From positions 62,001-126,000 of the forward strand of contig NZ_JPFV01000013.1 of the NCBI RefSeq assembly GCF_000722685.1: a DNA stretch of 64,000 bases. The letters are read 5' to 3'. Under the pieces are notes generated by a model. It had not been told where the DNA came from. It saw nothing but the letters and a program-made list of their open reading frames with translations, and ran no database searches. Position numbers and translations under genes: made by a program. The DNA comes from Streptococcus mitis. GTDB taxonomy: Bacteria; Bacillota; Bacilli; Lactobacillales; Streptococcaceae. Of the stretch, positions 18,684 through 28,607 are shown piece after piece (positions within the stretch are counted from its first letter, which is position 1; each line of letters starts with the position of its first letter).

Positions 18684-19271
18684 TCACAATTTTTCTAAGA
18701 TTGCATCCCAAGCTTGGTCCATCCCTGCCTTACTGACAGATGAAAAGAGGATAAAATCGTCACTTGGGTCAAAGTTTAATTTCTTTTTGATTGCTGATTC
18801 GTGCTTGTTCCATTTACCACGAGGAATCTTGTCCGCCTTGGTCGCAACGATGATAACCGGAATCTCGTAATACTTGAGAAATTCGTACATCTGGACATCA
18901 TCTGCTGACGGGTCGTGACGGAGGTCAACTAGACTGACTACTGCACGGAGATTTTCCCGAGTCGTTAAGTACTCCTCAATCATGCGCCCCCACTTTTCAC
19001 GTTCCTTTTTGGAAACACGGGCATAGCCATAGCCAGGCACATCCACAAAGCGCATCTTATCATCGATATTAAAGAAGTTGAGGAGCTGGGTTTTCCCAGG
19101 TTTCCCTGATGTACGAGCTAGATTCTTGCGGTTCAGCATGGTATTAATAAAGCTAGATTTACCAACATTTGAACGCCCTGCTAGGGCAATCTCTGGCAGT
19201 TCATCCTGCGGATAGTGGGATTTATTAGCTGCACTGAGCAAGATTTCAGCATTGTGTGTATTAAGTTCCAT
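18684..19271 (-). CDS. engB: Ribosome biogenesis GTPase EngB (YsxC/YihA)
   Basis: A 195-aa GTPase of the TrmE-Era family needed for 50S assembly. G1 is [10 protein letters not shown] near residue 33, G3 DVPGYG, G4 ATKADK. I choose the ATG at 19271 ([11 protein letters not shown]), preceded by GAGGTGACT, over a GTG two codons upstream. It follows clpX after 8 bp, an arrangement common in Gram-positive genomes. Confidence 0.95.
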   Translation of the reverse strand: MELNTHNAEILLSAANKSHYPQDELPEIALAGRSNVGKSSFINTMLNRKNLARTSGKPGKTQLLNFFNIDDKMRFVDVPGYGYARVSKKEREKWGRMIEEYLTTRENLRAVVSLVDLRHDPSADDVQMYEFLKYYEIPVIIVATKADKIPRGKWNKHESAIKKKLNFDPSDDFILFSSVSKAGMDQAWDAILEKL

Positions 19272-19279
19272 AGTCACCT

Positions 19280-20512
19280 CTAGGCTGTTTCTAGGATTGG
19301 TTTATCCGTTCCATCGACAGCTTCTTTTGTGATGCGGACCAATTTCACATTTTCCTGACTCGGTACTTCAAACATGACGTCTAGCATGGTTTCTTCGATG
19401 ATGGAGCGAAGACCACGCGCCCCTGTCTTGCGTTCGATGGCTTTATTGGCAATTTCTTGAAGAGCTTCGTCGTCAAATTCCAACTCAACATCATCATAAG
19501 AAAGCAAGGTTTGGTATTGTTTAACCAAGGCATTTCTTGGTTCTTTCAAGATGCGAACCAAGTCATCAACGGTCAATTGCTCAAGAGCCGCAAAGACAGG
19601 CAAGCGCCCAATCAATTCAGGGATAATACCGAATTTTTGAATATCTTCTGCGATGATTTCTTGCATGTATGAGCTGTTTTCGTCAATCGCCTTGTTGTTT
19701 TGACCAAAGCCGATGACTTTTTCACCCAGACGTTGTTTGACGATTTCTTCAATGCCATCAAAGGCACCACCCACGATGAAGAGGATATTTTTAGTATCCA
19801 CTTGAATCATCTCTTGTTGTGGATGCTTGCGTCCACCTTGAGGTGGCACACTTGCAACTGTTCCCTCGATAATCTTGAGAAGAGCTTGTTGCACCCCTTC
19901 ACCAGAAACATCACGTGTGATAGACACATTTTCACTCTTTTTGGCAATCTTGTCAATTTCATCCACATAGATAATGCCACGCTCTGCACGTTCAATGTTA
20001 AAGTCAGCAGCCTGCAAGAGTTTGAGGAGGATATTTTCCACGTCCTCACCCACATAACCAGCCTCAGTAAGAGCTGTCGCATCTGCGATTGCAAAAGGCA
20101 CATTCAAGCTCTTAGCCAAGGTCTGAGCCAAGAAAGTTTTTCCTGAACCAGTTGGGCCAATCATCAAGATGTTTGACTTCTGCAAATCCACATCTTCTGA
20201 CTCTTCACGCGTATCGTGGAAATTGATGCGTTTGTAGTGGTTGTAAACCGCCACTGCCAAGGCACGCTTGGCACGATCTTGACCGATTACATAGTGGTTC
20301 AAGATATGGAGAAGTTCGATTGGTTTTGGAACTTCTGACAAGTCTGCCAAGACTTCCTCAGCCAACTCCTCCCGAATGATTTCCTGGGCCAACTCCACAC
20401 ATTCATTACAGATAAAGGCGTTGTTGCCTGCGATTATTTTTTGTACTTCTTCTTGGCTTTTGCCACAAAATGAGCAATAAACCATCATATCATTATTCCT
20501 AGTTGTAGGCAT
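19280..20512 (-). CDS. clpX: ClpX, ATP-dependent protease specificity subunit
   Basis: A 410-aa AAA+ unfoldase that feeds ClpP. The N-terminal zinc domain has [10 protein letters not shown] and FICNECVE (four cysteines, residues 13-38). Walker A GPTGSGKT is followed by pore loop and Walker B ([11 protein letters not shown]), sensor and arginine-finger regions, and the IGF loop (GEKVIGFG) that docks ClpP. First residues [13 protein letters not shown] match the streptococcal form. Confidence 0.97.
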   Translation of the reverse strand: MPTTRNNDMMVYCSFCGKSQEEVQKIIAGNNAFICNECVELAQEIIREELAEEVLADLSEVPKPIELLHILNHYVIGQDRAKRALAVAVYNHYKRINFHDTREESEDVDLQKSNILMIGPTGSGKTFLAQTLAKSLNVPFAIADATALTEAGYVGEDVENILLKLLQAADFNIERAERGIIYVDEIDKIAKKSENVSITRDVSGEGVQQALLKIIEGTVASVPPQGGRKHPQQEMIQVDTKNILFIVGGAFDGIEEIVKQRLGEKVIGFGQNNKAIDENSSYMQEIIAEDIQKFGIIPELIGRLPVFAALEQLTVDDLVRILKEPRNALVKQYQTLLSYDDVELEFDDEALQEIANKAIERKTGARGLRSIIEETMLDVMFEVPSQENVKLVRITKEAVDGTDKPILETA

Positions 20513-20548
20513 GATTTCCTTCCGTTCTATTCTATACTATCATTCTAT

Positions 20549-20719
20549 CTAAAATAAGGTCATGTAAAAGGCATGAACACTATTGACCAAATTGGTAAAG
20601 GCATTTAACCAGAGCAGGACAGAAAGTCCATAACGCTTTTTACGAAAAGCCTGTGCTCCTGCAAGCAAGCAGACCAAACACAGCATGGCTGTGAAAAAAC
20701 CAAATATACTACGTTCCAT
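20549..20719 (-). CDS. Small two-helix membrane protein (56 aa)
   Basis: A 56-codon frame whose ATG overlaps the folA stop (TAATG), strong evidence for translation by coupling. The peptide has a hydrophobic N-terminal helix (FGFFTAMLCLVCLLAGAQAF), a basic KKRYG turn and a second hydrophobic segment (LSVLLWLNAFTNLVN). I recall a conserved small hypothetical protein at this place (between clpX and folA) in pneumococcal genomes; function unknown. Confidence 0.7.
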   Translation of the reverse strand: MERSIFGFFTAMLCLVCLLAGAQAFRKKRYGLSVLLWLNAFTNLVNSVHAFYMTLF

Positions 20720-21225
20720 TAGACTTCCTTTCTCTTGCGGTATTGGATGGTAAAATCATAAGGATTTTTCTCATCTTTGCTATAAAATTTGCTTGAAACT
20801 GTCTCAAAAAGAGACAGATCAAACTCTTCAGGGAAATAGGTATCTCCCTCCACCCGAGCATGAATTTGAGTCACAATCACTTCGTCAAGGTAGGGTTCAA
20901 AAGCCTGAAAAATTTGCTTCCCACCGATAATATAGAGATTCTTTTCTTGACTCTGATACCAGTCGAGAACAGACCGGACATCATGAAAGACAGTAACTCC
21001 ATCTATCTTTTCTTCTGTGTTACGAGTCAAAAGCAGAGTCTCCCGTTTTGGAAGCAAGCGACGCCCCATTCCATCAAAGGTCACACGCCCCATCAAGATA
21101 GCATGATTAAGAGTTGTTTCTTTGAAGTGTTGCAGTTCTGCTGGCAAATACCATGGCAGACGATTGTCCTTACCAATCACACCCTCTTCATCCTGGGCCC
21201 AAATAGCTACGATTTTCTTATTCAT
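20719..21225 (-). CDS. folA: Dihydrofolate reductase
   Basis: A 168-aa DHFR reducing dihydrofolate with NADPH, the target of trimethoprim. Active-site region [25 protein letters not shown], and [12 protein letters not shown]. Residue 100 is Ile, the residue whose change to Leu gives trimethoprim resistance in pneumococcus, so that classical change is absent. Asp20 and Tyr26 differ from the sensitive pneumococcal sequence as I recall it (Glu20, His26). It leads a folA, 56-aa gene, clpX, engB, ridA series. Confidence 0.95.
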   Translation of the reverse strand: MNKKIVAIWAQDEEGVIGKDNRLPWYLPAELQHFKETTLNHAILMGRVTFDGMGRRLLPKRETLLLTRNTEEKIDGVTVFHDVRSVLDWYQSQEKNLYIIGGKQIFQAFEPYLDEVIVTQIHARVEGDTYFPEEFDLSLFETVSSKFYSKDEKNPYDFTIQYRKRKEV

Positions 21226-21304
21226 GCTTCCATCCTTTTCACTGATAGTACTATTTTATCAAAAAACTCAAAAAAAGACTGGTTTGGAATAGCTTACAGA
21301 ATAG

Positions 21305-21335
21305 AAAAAATCTGTAAGAAATTTCCTACAGATTT
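21305..21335 (-). terminator. dpr terminator
   Basis: On the minus strand AAATCTGTA and TACAGATTT flank GGAAATTTCT, followed by TTTTTT, 20 bp after the dpr stop. Confidence 0.8.
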
Positions 21336-21354
21336 ATATATTTTCTATTGTTTC

Positions 21355-21873
21355 TTACAAACCAGGTGCTTGTCCTAATTCTGCCGCAAGCATCCAGACT
21401 GTTTTTTCAAGGTCAGCCTTAGCTCCAACAAAGATATCATTGGTTACATCATCGCCTTCTTTATCTGTCACATCCAAAGCTTCTTGGAAAAGCGTGATGA
21501 GGTAACGATAAATTTCAAGGACACGTTCCAAACTTTCTTCTACATTGCGGAACTCTCCAACTTCTTCTTCGATTTCACTGTTTTGAAGGAACTCTGTCAA
21601 TGTAGAGAATGGGCTACCTCCGAGTGTAATCAATCGTTCGCTGATTTCATCTAAATGACCATCAAGAGCATCCATGTACTCATCCATTTTTGGATGCCAT
21701 ACAAGAAATCCACGACCACGCATGTACCAGTGTACTTGGTGCAAAGCCACGTGGGCCACGTATAAATCAGCAACAGCTTGGTTCAATACTTCCTTTGTTT
21801 TTGCCAATGCTACTGGCGCTGTTTTTGTTAATGATGCTACATCTTTTACTGCTTCTTTTTTCAATTCTACCAT
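21355..21873 (-). CDS. dpr: Dpr, Dps-like ferritin and peroxide resistance protein
   Basis: A 172-aa member of the Dps family, a 12-mer that stores iron and prevents Fenton damage in catalase-free streptococci. Ferroxidase-site residues are in [21 protein letters not shown] and the helix [15 protein letters not shown] choose ATG 21873 ([11 protein letters not shown]), 7 bp after GAGGTAAAG, instead of the ATG six codons upstream. Monocistronic, with its own promoter and terminator. Confidence 0.93.
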   Translation of the reverse strand: MVELKKEAVKDVASLTKTAPVALAKTKEVLNQAVADLYVAHVALHQVHWYMRGRGFLVWHPKMDEYMDALDGHLDEISERLITLGGSPFSTLTEFLQNSEIEEEVGEFRNVEESLERVLEIYRYLITLFQEALDVTDKEGDDVTNDIFVGAKADLEKTVWMLAAELGQAPGL

Positions 21874-21927
21874 TTTCTTTACCTCGTTCATTATTTTTTG
21901 TAACCACTTCTTAATGATTACTATCTT

Positions 21928-21956
21928 AGTATACCACTAAGAAAAACCAATAGCAA
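21928..21956 (-). promoter_or_regulatory. dpr promoter
   Basis: -35 TTGCTA (21951-21956), 17-bp spacer, extended -10 with TATACT (21928-21933) preceded by TGG. No PerR-type box could be identified with confidence. Confidence 0.7.
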
Positions 21957-22156
21957 GTCAAATGACCCACATGAGAAAAGTTGCAATAGACTGATAATTT
22001 AAGAATTTTTTAGAAAATATTAGAGTCAATTTCATGTCTATTTACTTTAATAAAGAAAAGAAAAAGAACATACAAACTTCTAGCAAACTGAATAAGAATT
22101 ATTAAATTGTACAGTGTATTATTGAACTACGATATTATCATTTTGATCAGCATCTT
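21957..22156. other. AT-rich spacer without a gene between dpr and the BOX element
   Basis: No coding frame or RNA is recognised. Bases 22028-22090 are a degenerate copy (about 70 percent by eye) of 22278-22342, the region containing the lytC terminator on the other side of the BOX element. Confidence 0.5.
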
Positions 22157-22276
22157 ATACTCAATGAAAATCGAAAATCAAAGAGTAAACTAGGAAACTA
22201 GCCGCAGATTGTTCAAAGTACAGCTTTGAGATTGCAAATAAAGCCGACGTGGTTTGAAGAGATTTTCGTAGAGTAT
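22157..22276 (-). repeat. BOX element (short, boxA and boxC)
   Basis: On the minus strand it runs ATACTCTACGAAAATCTC ... CAAACCACGTCGGCTT ... CTGCGGCTAGTTTCC ... GATTTTCATTGAGTAT, the boxA and boxC ends of the pneumococcal BOX repeat with only a short middle. It lies between the dpr promoter and the lytC terminator. Confidence 0.85.
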
Positions 22277-22311
22277 AAATTTCATGCCCCTTCGCTTCAG
22301 TAAAACAAAGA

Positions 22312-22344
22312 AAAAGAGGATGCAAATTTCTTGCACACTCCTTT
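22312..22344 (-). terminator. lytC terminator
   Basis: On the minus strand AGGAGTGTGCAA and TTTGCATCCTC pair imperfectly, followed by TTTTTC, 15 bp after the lytC stop. Confidence 0.6.
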
Positions 22345-22358
22345 CTCAACTTTATATC

Positions 22359-23840
22359 TTAATACCAAACGCTGACGTCAACACGACCTCGGATTCCTTT
22401 TAAGTATTCAGATGAAGTATATTGCCAACCTTTTGAACCTGAATAATGAGGATTATTCCAATCAAGCGCATCTGTATAGGCTGCAACCCAGTTGACATGT
22501 TGTAAAATATCTGGATGGTTCAAACGAGTTTGCAAGAGTTGACGATAGCTATAAACTTTCACATTTTGATAACCAGCCTGCTTCATTGTTGCCATATACT
22601 TATTGATAATCTTGACCCAAGTTCCAGTCTCACTTGGAGCTCTTTTACTTTTATTGACATACTCCCAGTTCTCAACATCATAGTAGATAGGATAAGACAG
22701 GTTCATCTTGTATTTCTTCAAGAGCTCCACAGTCTGCTTGGCATCATTCTCAGCATCGGTCTCATTTTCAGCATAGGTGTAAAGATAGACACCATAAGGA
22801 ATACCCAAACGATTAAGTTCTTGAATATTATAAGCCAATTCCTTATCTTCTACACCGCTATAACCCAAACGAACAATAACACCATCAACCCCGTTTTCCT
22901 GGATAACCTTTTGCCAGTCAGTAATACGGCCATTGTGCTCACTGACATCGATGACCTTTTTAACTTGATCAGTCCCAACTTGTTCTTCACGATGGTTAAA
23001 GAAGTAACGGTGGCCATTTCGGTGAACCCAGCCAACATTCAAGTCTTTCTTTTCTTTTAACTCACCTGAGTCAGAAAAAATATAGCGAGTATCATCCATG
23101 ATTAATTCACCAGTCGCCATAGCACCACTTTCTGTCAAATAGTAGTTACCCTGCCACTCATCTTTAGCCATGTAACCCCACTTCTTGAAATAATACCACT
23201 TTCCGTCTACCTTTTGCCACTCTTGATTTGCATAAGAACCATCAGACTTGAGATAGAAGTAAGACGAATAGGCTGGATCATAAAGCCATTCATTTTGCAT
23301 CATGGCACCTTGACCATTCAAGAAATAATTTCCCTGCCATTGGCTTTTAGCTAAATAGCCCCATTTCTTAAAATAGTGCCATTTACCTCCAACAACGTGC
23401 CATTCCTGGTTAGCATAAGAACCATCGGACTTCAAATAAAACCAATTCTTATAGGCGTCATCATAAACCCATTCATTTTTGGCCATATAACCGCCTGATT
23501 TCAAGTAGTAATTACCCTGCCACTCATTTTGAGCATAACGACCGTCTGACTTAATATAAAACCAAGCCTTATAGTAGTTATCAAAAATCCACTCACTCTT
23601 GGCTTTAGAACCATCAGCCTTTACATAATAATCCCCATCCCAGTGGGCAGACGAATTGGTTTTTACTCCTTCGCTCGTTTGAGTTTTATTAGAAGACTGA
23701 TGTTGCTCTGGACTACTTGAAACTGTCGTTGTATCCTGCGAAGTTTTTGAAACTTCGGTTTCATTCGCAGCGACATGGTTAGTTGCCAACCCGAGTAAAC
23801 AGAGACTTGCTAATCCAATTTTTCCAATCTTTGTTTTCAA
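22359..23840 (-). CDS. lytC: LytC choline-binding lysozyme (GH25)
   Basis: A 493-aa secreted muramidase. The best start is TTG at 23840, 8 bp after AGGAGAG; the frame is open further upstream, but that part runs through the tpiA terminator. Signal peptide (IGLASLCLLGLATNHVAA), a Ser/Thr/Gln-rich linker, then about eleven choline-binding repeats (GNYYLKSGGYMAKNEW, WFYLKSDGSYANQEW, KWYYFKKWGYMAKDEW). The C-terminal GH25 domain begins near residue 305 (VIDVSEHNGRITDWQKVI) with catalytic acids in PIYYDVENWE. LytC cleaves wall glycan and takes part in fratricide and autolysis. It has an inverted domain order, binding module before catalytic, as in the pneumococcal protein. Confidence 0.95.
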   Translation of the reverse strand: MKTKIGKIGLASLCLLGLATNHVAANETEVSKTSQDTTTVSSSPEQHQSSNKTQTSEGVKTNSSAHWDGDYYVKADGSKAKSEWIFDNYYKAWFYIKSDGRYAQNEWQGNYYLKSGGYMAKNEWVYDDAYKNWFYLKSDGSYANQEWHVVGGKWHYFKKWGYLAKSQWQGNYFLNGQGAMMQNEWLYDPAYSSYFYLKSDGSYANQEWQKVDGKWYYFKKWGYMAKDEWQGNYYLTESGAMATGELIMDDTRYIFSDSGELKEKKDLNVGWVHRNGHRYFFNHREEQVGTDQVKKVIDVSEHNGRITDWQKVIQENGVDGVIVRLGYSGVEDKELAYNIQELNRLGIPYGVYLYTYAENETDAENDAKQTVELLKKYKMNLSYPIYYDVENWEYVNKSKRAPSETGTWVKIINKYMATMKQAGYQNVKVYSYRQLLQTRLNHPDILQHVNWVAAYTDALDWNNPHYSGSKGWQYTSSEYLKGIRGRVDVSVWY

Positions 23841-23855
23841 TCTTTTCTCTCCTAT

Positions 23856-23888
23856 AAAAAATGGAACAGACATCTGAATGCTGTTCCA
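23856..23888 (-). terminator. tpiA terminator between tpiA and lytC
   Basis: On the minus strand TGGAACAG and CTGTTCCA form a perfect 8-bp stem around an 11-nt loop, followed by TTTTTT. It ends only 16 bp before the lytC start, leaving little room for a separate lytC promoter. Confidence 0.85.
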
Positions 23889-23906
23889 CCTAGCTTTTGC
23901 CACTGA

Positions 23907-24665
23907 TTATTTTACAAAGTCAAGCAAAGCCAAGAAGCTTTCTGCTTCAAGTGACGCACCACCTACAAGGGCACCGTCAACGTCTGGGCAAGACATGTAT
24001 GAAGCAACGTTTTCAGGTTTAACAGAACCACCGTATTGAACACGAACCTTGTCTGCAACTTCTTGACCGAAGTCAGCAGCTACAACGTCACGAACAACTT
24101 TACACATTTTTTGTGCGTCGTCTTGTGAAGCTGATTTACCAGTACCGATAGCCCAGATTGGCTCGTAAGCGATAACTGATGAAGCAACTTGTTCAGCAGT
24201 CAATCCAGCCAATGCAGCAGATACTTGAGCACCTACGAATTCAGCAGCTTTACCAGCTTCGTAAGTTTCAAGTGACTCACCACAACAGATGATTGGAAGC
24301 ATACCGTTTGCAAAGATTGCTTTTGCTTTTTTATTAATATCTTCGTCAGTTTCATGGAAGTAGTCACGGCGTTCTGAGTGACCGATAACAACGTAGTCAG
24401 TACCGATTTCTTTCAAAACTTGTGGGCTTGTTTCACCAGTGAAAGCACCTGCATTTTCAAAGTAGCAGTTTTGAGCAGCAACTTTAAGGTTTGAACCTTT
24501 TGCAGCAGCAAGAACAGTTGTCAAATCAAGAGCTGGAGCTGCGATACCTGCTTCAACAAGATCTGATGAAGGAAGTTTTGATGCTACTGCTTCAACAAAT
24601 GCTTTAGCTTCTTCTGGATTTTTGTTCATTTTCCAGTTACCAGCGATAAATGGTTTACGTGACAT
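23907..24665 (-). CDS. tpiA: Triosephosphate isomerase
   Basis: A 252-aa TIM-barrel enzyme interconverting DHAP and glyceraldehyde-3-P. Start at [16 protein letters not shown] (ATG 24665 after GAGGTATG). Catalytic Lys in GNWKMN, His in VIGHSERR, Glu in [12 protein letters not shown]. Monocistronic, with a good promoter 40 bp upstream and a strong terminator. Confidence 0.98.
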   Translation of the reverse strand: MSRKPFIAGNWKMNKNPEEAKAFVEAVASKLPSSDLVEAGIAAPALDLTTVLAAAKGSNLKVAAQNCYFENAGAFTGETSPQVLKEIGTDYVVIGHSERRDYFHETDEDINKKAKAIFANGMLPIICCGESLETYEAGKAAEFVGAQVSAALAGLTAEQVASSVIAYEPIWAIGTGKSASQDDAQKMCKVVRDVVAADFGQEVADKVRVQYGGSVKPENVASYMSCPDVDGALVGGASLEAESFLALLDFVK

Positions 24666-24700
24666 TTCACATACCTCTTTTTTCAATTTATTTTCTATTT

Positions 24701-24729
24701 ATTTTATCACAATTAAACACAGCTTGCAA
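24701..24729 (-). promoter_or_regulatory. tpiA promoter
   Basis: -35 TTGCAA (24724-24729), 17-bp spacer, -10 TAAAAT (24701-24706) preceded by TGTGA. Confidence 0.75.
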
Positions 24730-24762
24730 ATCTTACTCGGATTTCAAGCCTGCTTACATGGA

Positions 24763-25440
24763 TTAATCCTTCCAGAGATCCATAGCATTTCTGAAATCTG
24801 CAGATACCTGTGTCAACTGAGGATTGCTTGCTTCTCTCTCTGCCCGCTTAGCCTCAATTTGAGCCACACTTTTGATACCTTCATGGCGCCAGTTTCTCAA
24901 AATAGCCTGAATGTACTTCCAGTTTGGTTTCCCATTCAAAACAGCTTCACGAAGAGCTTCCTTAATCAAGTCAGCACTGGTTCCATCTTCCTTTAGTGTC
25001 TTAGTCAAATCCTCAATCTCAAAAGGTGTCAACAAGCGTCCCAACTCCTGCTGGAAGGTTTCTACCAAATCCTTGAGCTGATTTTGAGGTGTCAACTTGT
25101 CTGAACTTGAATGAGCAACTCCAAGCAAGTCATCCAAACGTTCCAAAGCCAAGCTAGCATCAAAAAGCAATTCGATTTCACCATTCAATTCGATGGTTCG
25201 ATACTGAAGCAGTCCCCTCTCTGTCAGATTGGAAATAGCCTGATTGACATCCGAAATTTCCTTGCCAATCCTGTCAGCAATCTGGCTTGGCGACATTTCT
25301 TCCAAACCTGTCGTATTTTGCAAATAGAAAAATTGCCAGACCAGAAAATCATCGCTAGAAGGAAAGAGTTCCTTAAAATGCAAGAGCAGGGCACTCGGTA
25401 AAACCAAGTTCCCTGATTTAAAAGCGTCTAAATATGTCAT
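24763..25440 (-). CDS. DnaD-domain replication protein
   Basis: A 225-aa protein with an N-terminal winged-helix region (LEEMSPSQIADRIGKEISDV) and a C-terminal DnaD/DnaB_2 domain (ELGRLLTPFEIEDLTK ... LIKEALREAVLNGKPNWKYI). The PNWKYIQAILRNW segment is the conserved YxxxIxxxW motif of DnaD, which helps load the replicative helicase at origins. It follows metA after 8 bp, so the two are cotranscribed although functionally unrelated. Confidence 0.85.
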   Translation of the reverse strand: MTYLDAFKSGNLVLPSALLLHFKELFPSSDDFLVWQFFYLQNTTGLEEMSPSQIADRIGKEISDVNQAISNLTERGLLQYRTIELNGEIELLFDASLALERLDDLLGVAHSSSDKLTPQNQLKDLVETFQQELGRLLTPFEIEDLTKTLKEDGTSADLIKEALREAVLNGKPNWKYIQAILRNWRHEGIKSVAQIEAKRAEREASNPQLTQVSADFRNAMDLWKD

Positions 25441-25448
25441 AAATCCTC

Positions 25449-26393
25449 TTATAAATATCCAAATGCGGATGCATCATCTTGAATTTTTCTCCAGTCAAAA
25501 GGCGTTTCCTGATAGACCGCATAGTTTACCCAGTTACTGAAAAAAAGGGCTGCTGACGAAGACCAACAAAGACAAGGTGTCTGATTAACATCATCATCCT
25601 TAAAGTAATTTTCTGGAATATGTGGGTCTAAACCTGCATCACAATCCCTAAAATACTCTTTTGCCAGGGTATCACGGTCATATTCCAAATGCCCAAAACT
25701 ATAAATTTCTCGTAAATCACGACTTGCCAAAATCGAAACACCAACCTGAGGGCCCTCTGATAAAATCTCGAGATTGGTTTTATTTAAGACCTCTTCCTTA
25801 GAAATCTCCGTGTGTCGAGAATGAGGGGATACATAGCTATCATCAAAGCCTCTAAAGAGAAGGTGCCCTTCCTTTAAAGTGTCCTGAGGATAGATACCCG
25901 ATAACTTACTGTCCATCTGGTGTTTTTCCACTCCATAGCGTAGATAAAGACCAGCCTGAGCGCCCCAACAGATATGAAGGGTCGAATAAACATGGGTCTT
26001 GGACCACTCAAGCACCCGACTAAATTCCTCCCAATAGTCCACTTCCTCAAATGGTAAATGCTCAACTGGGGCCCCAGTAATAATCATCCCATCAAAATAC
26101 CCATCCTTGACTTCAGGAAAAGTTTTATAAAAGGTCTCCATGTGCTCTGAACGAGTCGTTTTAGAACGATGGCTCTCCATATAGAGAAAATCAATATCCA
26201 GTTGCAGGGGCGTATTAGCCAAATGGCGCAACAACTGGGTTTCAGTGACCATTTTCTGTGGCATGAGATTTAAAATTAAAATCTTCAAGGGACGGATATC
26301 TTGGTGGGCCGCACGTTGATCATCCATGACAAAGATATTCTCTGTCCGTAAAATCTCAACAGCTGGTAATTTTTTATCAATTCGAATCGGCAT
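25449..26393 (-). CDS. metA: Homoserine O-acyltransferase MetA
   Basis: A 314-aa MetA that activates homoserine for methionine synthesis. It starts [20 protein letters not shown]; the catalytic cysteine lies in [16 protein letters not shown] (near residue 142), the acyl-selectivity region is [19 protein letters not shown], and the catalytic His and Glu are in [11 protein letters not shown]. Whether acetyl- or succinyl-CoA is used is not obvious, though most Firmicute members use acetyl-CoA. It works with metE and metF at the other end of the window; no Met box was seen in front of it. Confidence 0.94.
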   Translation of the reverse strand: MPIRIDKKLPAVEILRTENIFVMDDQRAAHQDIRPLKILILNLMPQKMVTETQLLRHLANTPLQLDIDFLYMESHRSKTTRSEHMETFYKTFPEVKDGYFDGMIITGAPVEHLPFEEVDYWEEFSRVLEWSKTHVYSTLHICWGAQAGLYLRYGVEKHQMDSKLSGIYPQDTLKEGHLLFRGFDDSYVSPHSRHTEISKEEVLNKTNLEILSEGPQVGVSILASRDLREIYSFGHLEYDRDTLAKEYFRDCDAGLDPHIPENYFKDDDVNQTPCLCWSSSAALFFSNWVNYAVYQETPFDWRKIQDDASAFGYL

Positions 26394-26549
26394 AACCCTC
26401 TCCTAACTGTACTCTTTCAGGAATAATTGCATGTATTTGAAGCCAAATCTCAAACACTTAGTCCCTTTATTATACTGCAAGAAGATATAGTTTTCAATTA
26501 TAGTTTTTCTCTAACTAGCTATAGTCTATTTTTATATCCTAATGTAGAG

Positions 26550-26573
26550 AAAACAGCCCTAGGGACTGTTTTT
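26550..26573 (-). terminator. apt terminator
   Basis: On the minus strand AAAACAGTCCC and GGGCTGTTTT pair around TA, 3 bp after the apt stop. Confidence 0.75.
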
Positions 26574-26575
26574 CA

Positions 26576-27088
26576 TTAATAATGCATAAGAACTTTGTAA
26601 TCGTAGTCACCAATTTTTTCACGGCCGTTCAATTCATCCAATTCAACAAGGAAGGCACAACCTGCCACAACACCGCCAAGTTTTTCAATCATCTCGATGG
26701 TTGCCTTAACAGTTCCACCTGTTGCTAAGAGGTCATCTACAATAAGAACACGTTGACCTGGCTTGATGGCATCCGCGTGCATAGTCAAGGTATCAACACC
26801 GTACTCTTTTTCATAGTCAGCAGAAATGACTTCGCGTGGCAATTTTCCTGGCTTACGAACAGGCGCAAAACCAATTCCCAACTCAAAAGCAACAGGACAA
26901 CCCACGATAAATCCACGAGCCTCAGGTCCTACGATCATATCAATTTTCTTGTCAGTAGCATATTGAACGATTTCACGAACAGCATAGCTATAAGCATTTC
27001 CATCAGCCATCAAAGGACTGATATCACGGAAAGTAATACCTTCCTTAGGATAATTTTCAATTGTTGCAATGTAATCTTTTAAATTCAT
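26576..27088 (-). CDS. apt: Adenine phosphoribosyltransferase
   Basis: A 170-aa type I PRTase that salvages adenine to AMP. The PRPP-binding motif is [16 protein letters not shown] (near residues 116-131); base-site region [15 protein letters not shown] and the flexible loop [10 protein letters not shown] precede it. It is the last gene of the left block before the apparent rearrangement junction at 27090-27230. Confidence 0.96.
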   Translation of the reverse strand: MNLKDYIATIENYPKEGITFRDISPLMADGNAYSYAVREIVQYATDKKIDMIVGPEARGFIVGCPVAFELGIGFAPVRKPGKLPREVISADYEKEYGVDTLTMHADAIKPGQRVLIVDDLLATGGTVKATIEMIEKLGGVVAGCAFLVELDELNGREKIGDYDYKVLMHY

Positions 27089-27120
27089 CTTTTTCTTTCT
27101 TTCAAAGTTTTTTACTCCCT

Positions 27121-27126
27121 ATTATA
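27121..27126 (-). promoter_or_regulatory. apt promoter (extended -10)
   Basis: TGGTATAAT on the minus strand about 35 bp before the apt start; the -35 is weak. Confidence 0.5.
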
Positions 27127-27230
27127 CCATATTTTCTAGTAAAGAAGGAAGAGAAAACAGTATTTCATTTGCTACTCACCCTATAAGCCAAATAAGACAA
27201 CCATTTTATAGAGACTATAACTTACATACA

Positions 27231-27253
27231 AAAACGAGCACTTTCGTACTCGT
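27231..27253 (-). terminator. rplK-rplA terminator
   Basis: On the minus strand ACGAGTAC and GTGCTCGT flank GAAA (a stable tetraloop), followed by TTTTT. Confidence 0.85.
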
Positions 27254-27273
27254 CCTCTGATATAAACTACTGA

Positions 27274-27963
27274 TTAAAGTGAGTTAACGTCAACCTTGAT
27301 ACCAACACCTTGAGTAGTTGTGATTGTCAAGCTTGTTACGTAAGTTCCTTTAGCAGTAGCTGGTTTAGCTTTTTGGATTGTTTCGTTAAATGCTTTGAAG
27401 TTTTCAACCAACTTGTCAGCTTCAAATGAAACTTTACCGATGATCGCTTGTACGATACCTGCACGGTCCGCACGGTAAGTGATTTTACCACCTTTAGACT
27501 CTTCAACTGCTTTAGCAACATCCATTGTTACAGTACCAGTTTTAGGGTTTGGCATCAAGTTACGTGGTCCAAGGACACGTCCAAGACGTCCAACAAGAGC
27601 CATCATGTCAGGTGTTGCGATAACTACGTCGAAGTCCAACCAACCGTCGTTGATTTTAGCAACAAGGTCGTCTTCACCAACGAAGTCTGCACCAGCAGCT
27701 TTTGCTTCTTCAGCTTTTGCACCACGTGCAAATACAAGAACGCGAGCTGTTTTACCAGTACCGTTTGGCAATACCATTGCTCCACGGATTTGTTGGTCAG
27801 CTTTTTTAACGTCAATGTTCAAGTTGTAAGCAACTTCTACAGTTGCATCGAATTTTGCAAAGTTAGTTTCTTTTGCAAGAGCTACAGCTTCTTCAACGCT
27901 GTATGCTTTTGTGCTGTCGATCTTCTCAAGAGCAGCACGAAGTTGTTTGCTTTTTTTAGCCAT
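27274..27963 (-). CDS. rplA: 50S ribosomal protein L1
   Basis: A 229-aa L1, the L1-stalk protein that binds 23S rRNA and can repress its own mRNA. Standard start [17 protein letters not shown] and signature [13 protein letters not shown], ending [14 protein letters not shown]. It follows rplK by 96 bp, a gap that could hold the L1 autoregulatory site. Confidence 0.98.
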   Translation of the reverse strand: MAKKSKQLRAALEKIDSTKAYSVEEAVALAKETNFAKFDATVEVAYNLNIDVKKADQQIRGAMVLPNGTGKTARVLVFARGAKAEEAKAAGADFVGEDDLVAKINDGWLDFDVVIATPDMMALVGRLGRVLGPRNLMPNPKTGTVTMDVAKAVEESKGGKITYRADRAGIVQAIIGKVSFEADKLVENFKAFNETIQKAKPATAKGTYVTSLTITTTQGVGIKVDVNSL

Positions 27964-28059
27964 TTTCTATTCTCCTTGTAAGTGGTTCAATCGATTTTCA
28001 TCTCCCACGTCACTTCTCGAAATGATGAAGTCTTGCGGGTTATATAGGGATGTTATTGA

Positions 28060-28485
28060 TTAGTCAACAACAGTGAATCCCATAGAACGAGCAGTACCTT
28101 CGATCATACGCATTGCAGACTCTACGTTTGCTGCGTTCAAATCTGGCATCTTAGTTTCTGCAATTTCTTGTACTTGCGCACGAGTAACTGTAGCAACTTT
28201 AGTTTTGTTAGGTGTCCCTGATCCTTTTTCAACACCTGCAGCTTTTTTCAAAAGAACAGCAGCTGGTGGTGTTTTTGTAACGAAAGTAAATGATTTGTCT
28301 TCGTATACTGAGATAACAACTGGAATGATCATACCAGCTTGGTCAGCAGTACGAGCGTTGAACTCTTTTGTGAATCCCATGATGTTGATACCAGCTTGAC
28401 CAAGAGCAGGTCCAACCGGTGGAGCTGGTGTAGCTTTACCAGCAGGGATTTGCAATTTTACAAGTTTTTCGACTTTTTTAGCCAT
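28060..28485 (-). CDS. rplK: 50S ribosomal protein L11
   Basis: A 141-aa L11 of the GTPase-associated centre, bound by thiostrepton and RelA. Begins [20 protein letters not shown], with [17 protein letters not shown] and a C-terminal [12 protein letters not shown]. Leads rplK-rplA. Confidence 0.98.
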
Positions 28486-28563
28486 TTTTAAATCCTCCTT
28501 TGTGGTTTTGGCGGTAATTAAAGATTTTTACCTCCCACAAGTATGCTTTTCACATACCCATCT

Positions 28564-28591
28564 ATTATACACTATTTATCTAGAATTGCAA
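28564..28591 (-). promoter_or_regulatory. rplK-rplA promoter
   Basis: -35 TTGCAA (28586-28591), 16-bp spacer, -10 TATAAT (28564-28569), 80 bp before rplK and just after the ldcB stop. Confidence 0.78.
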
Positions 28592-28607
28592 GAGAAAAGT
28601 TTATTTT

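Noticed and set aside
22161..22349. 62-codon minus-strand frame
   Set aside because: It is made of the BOX element and the lytC terminator.
23040..23660. Tandem repeats that could suggest a CRISPR-like array
   Set aside because: They are in-frame choline-binding repeats of LytC with period ~60 bp and no spacers.
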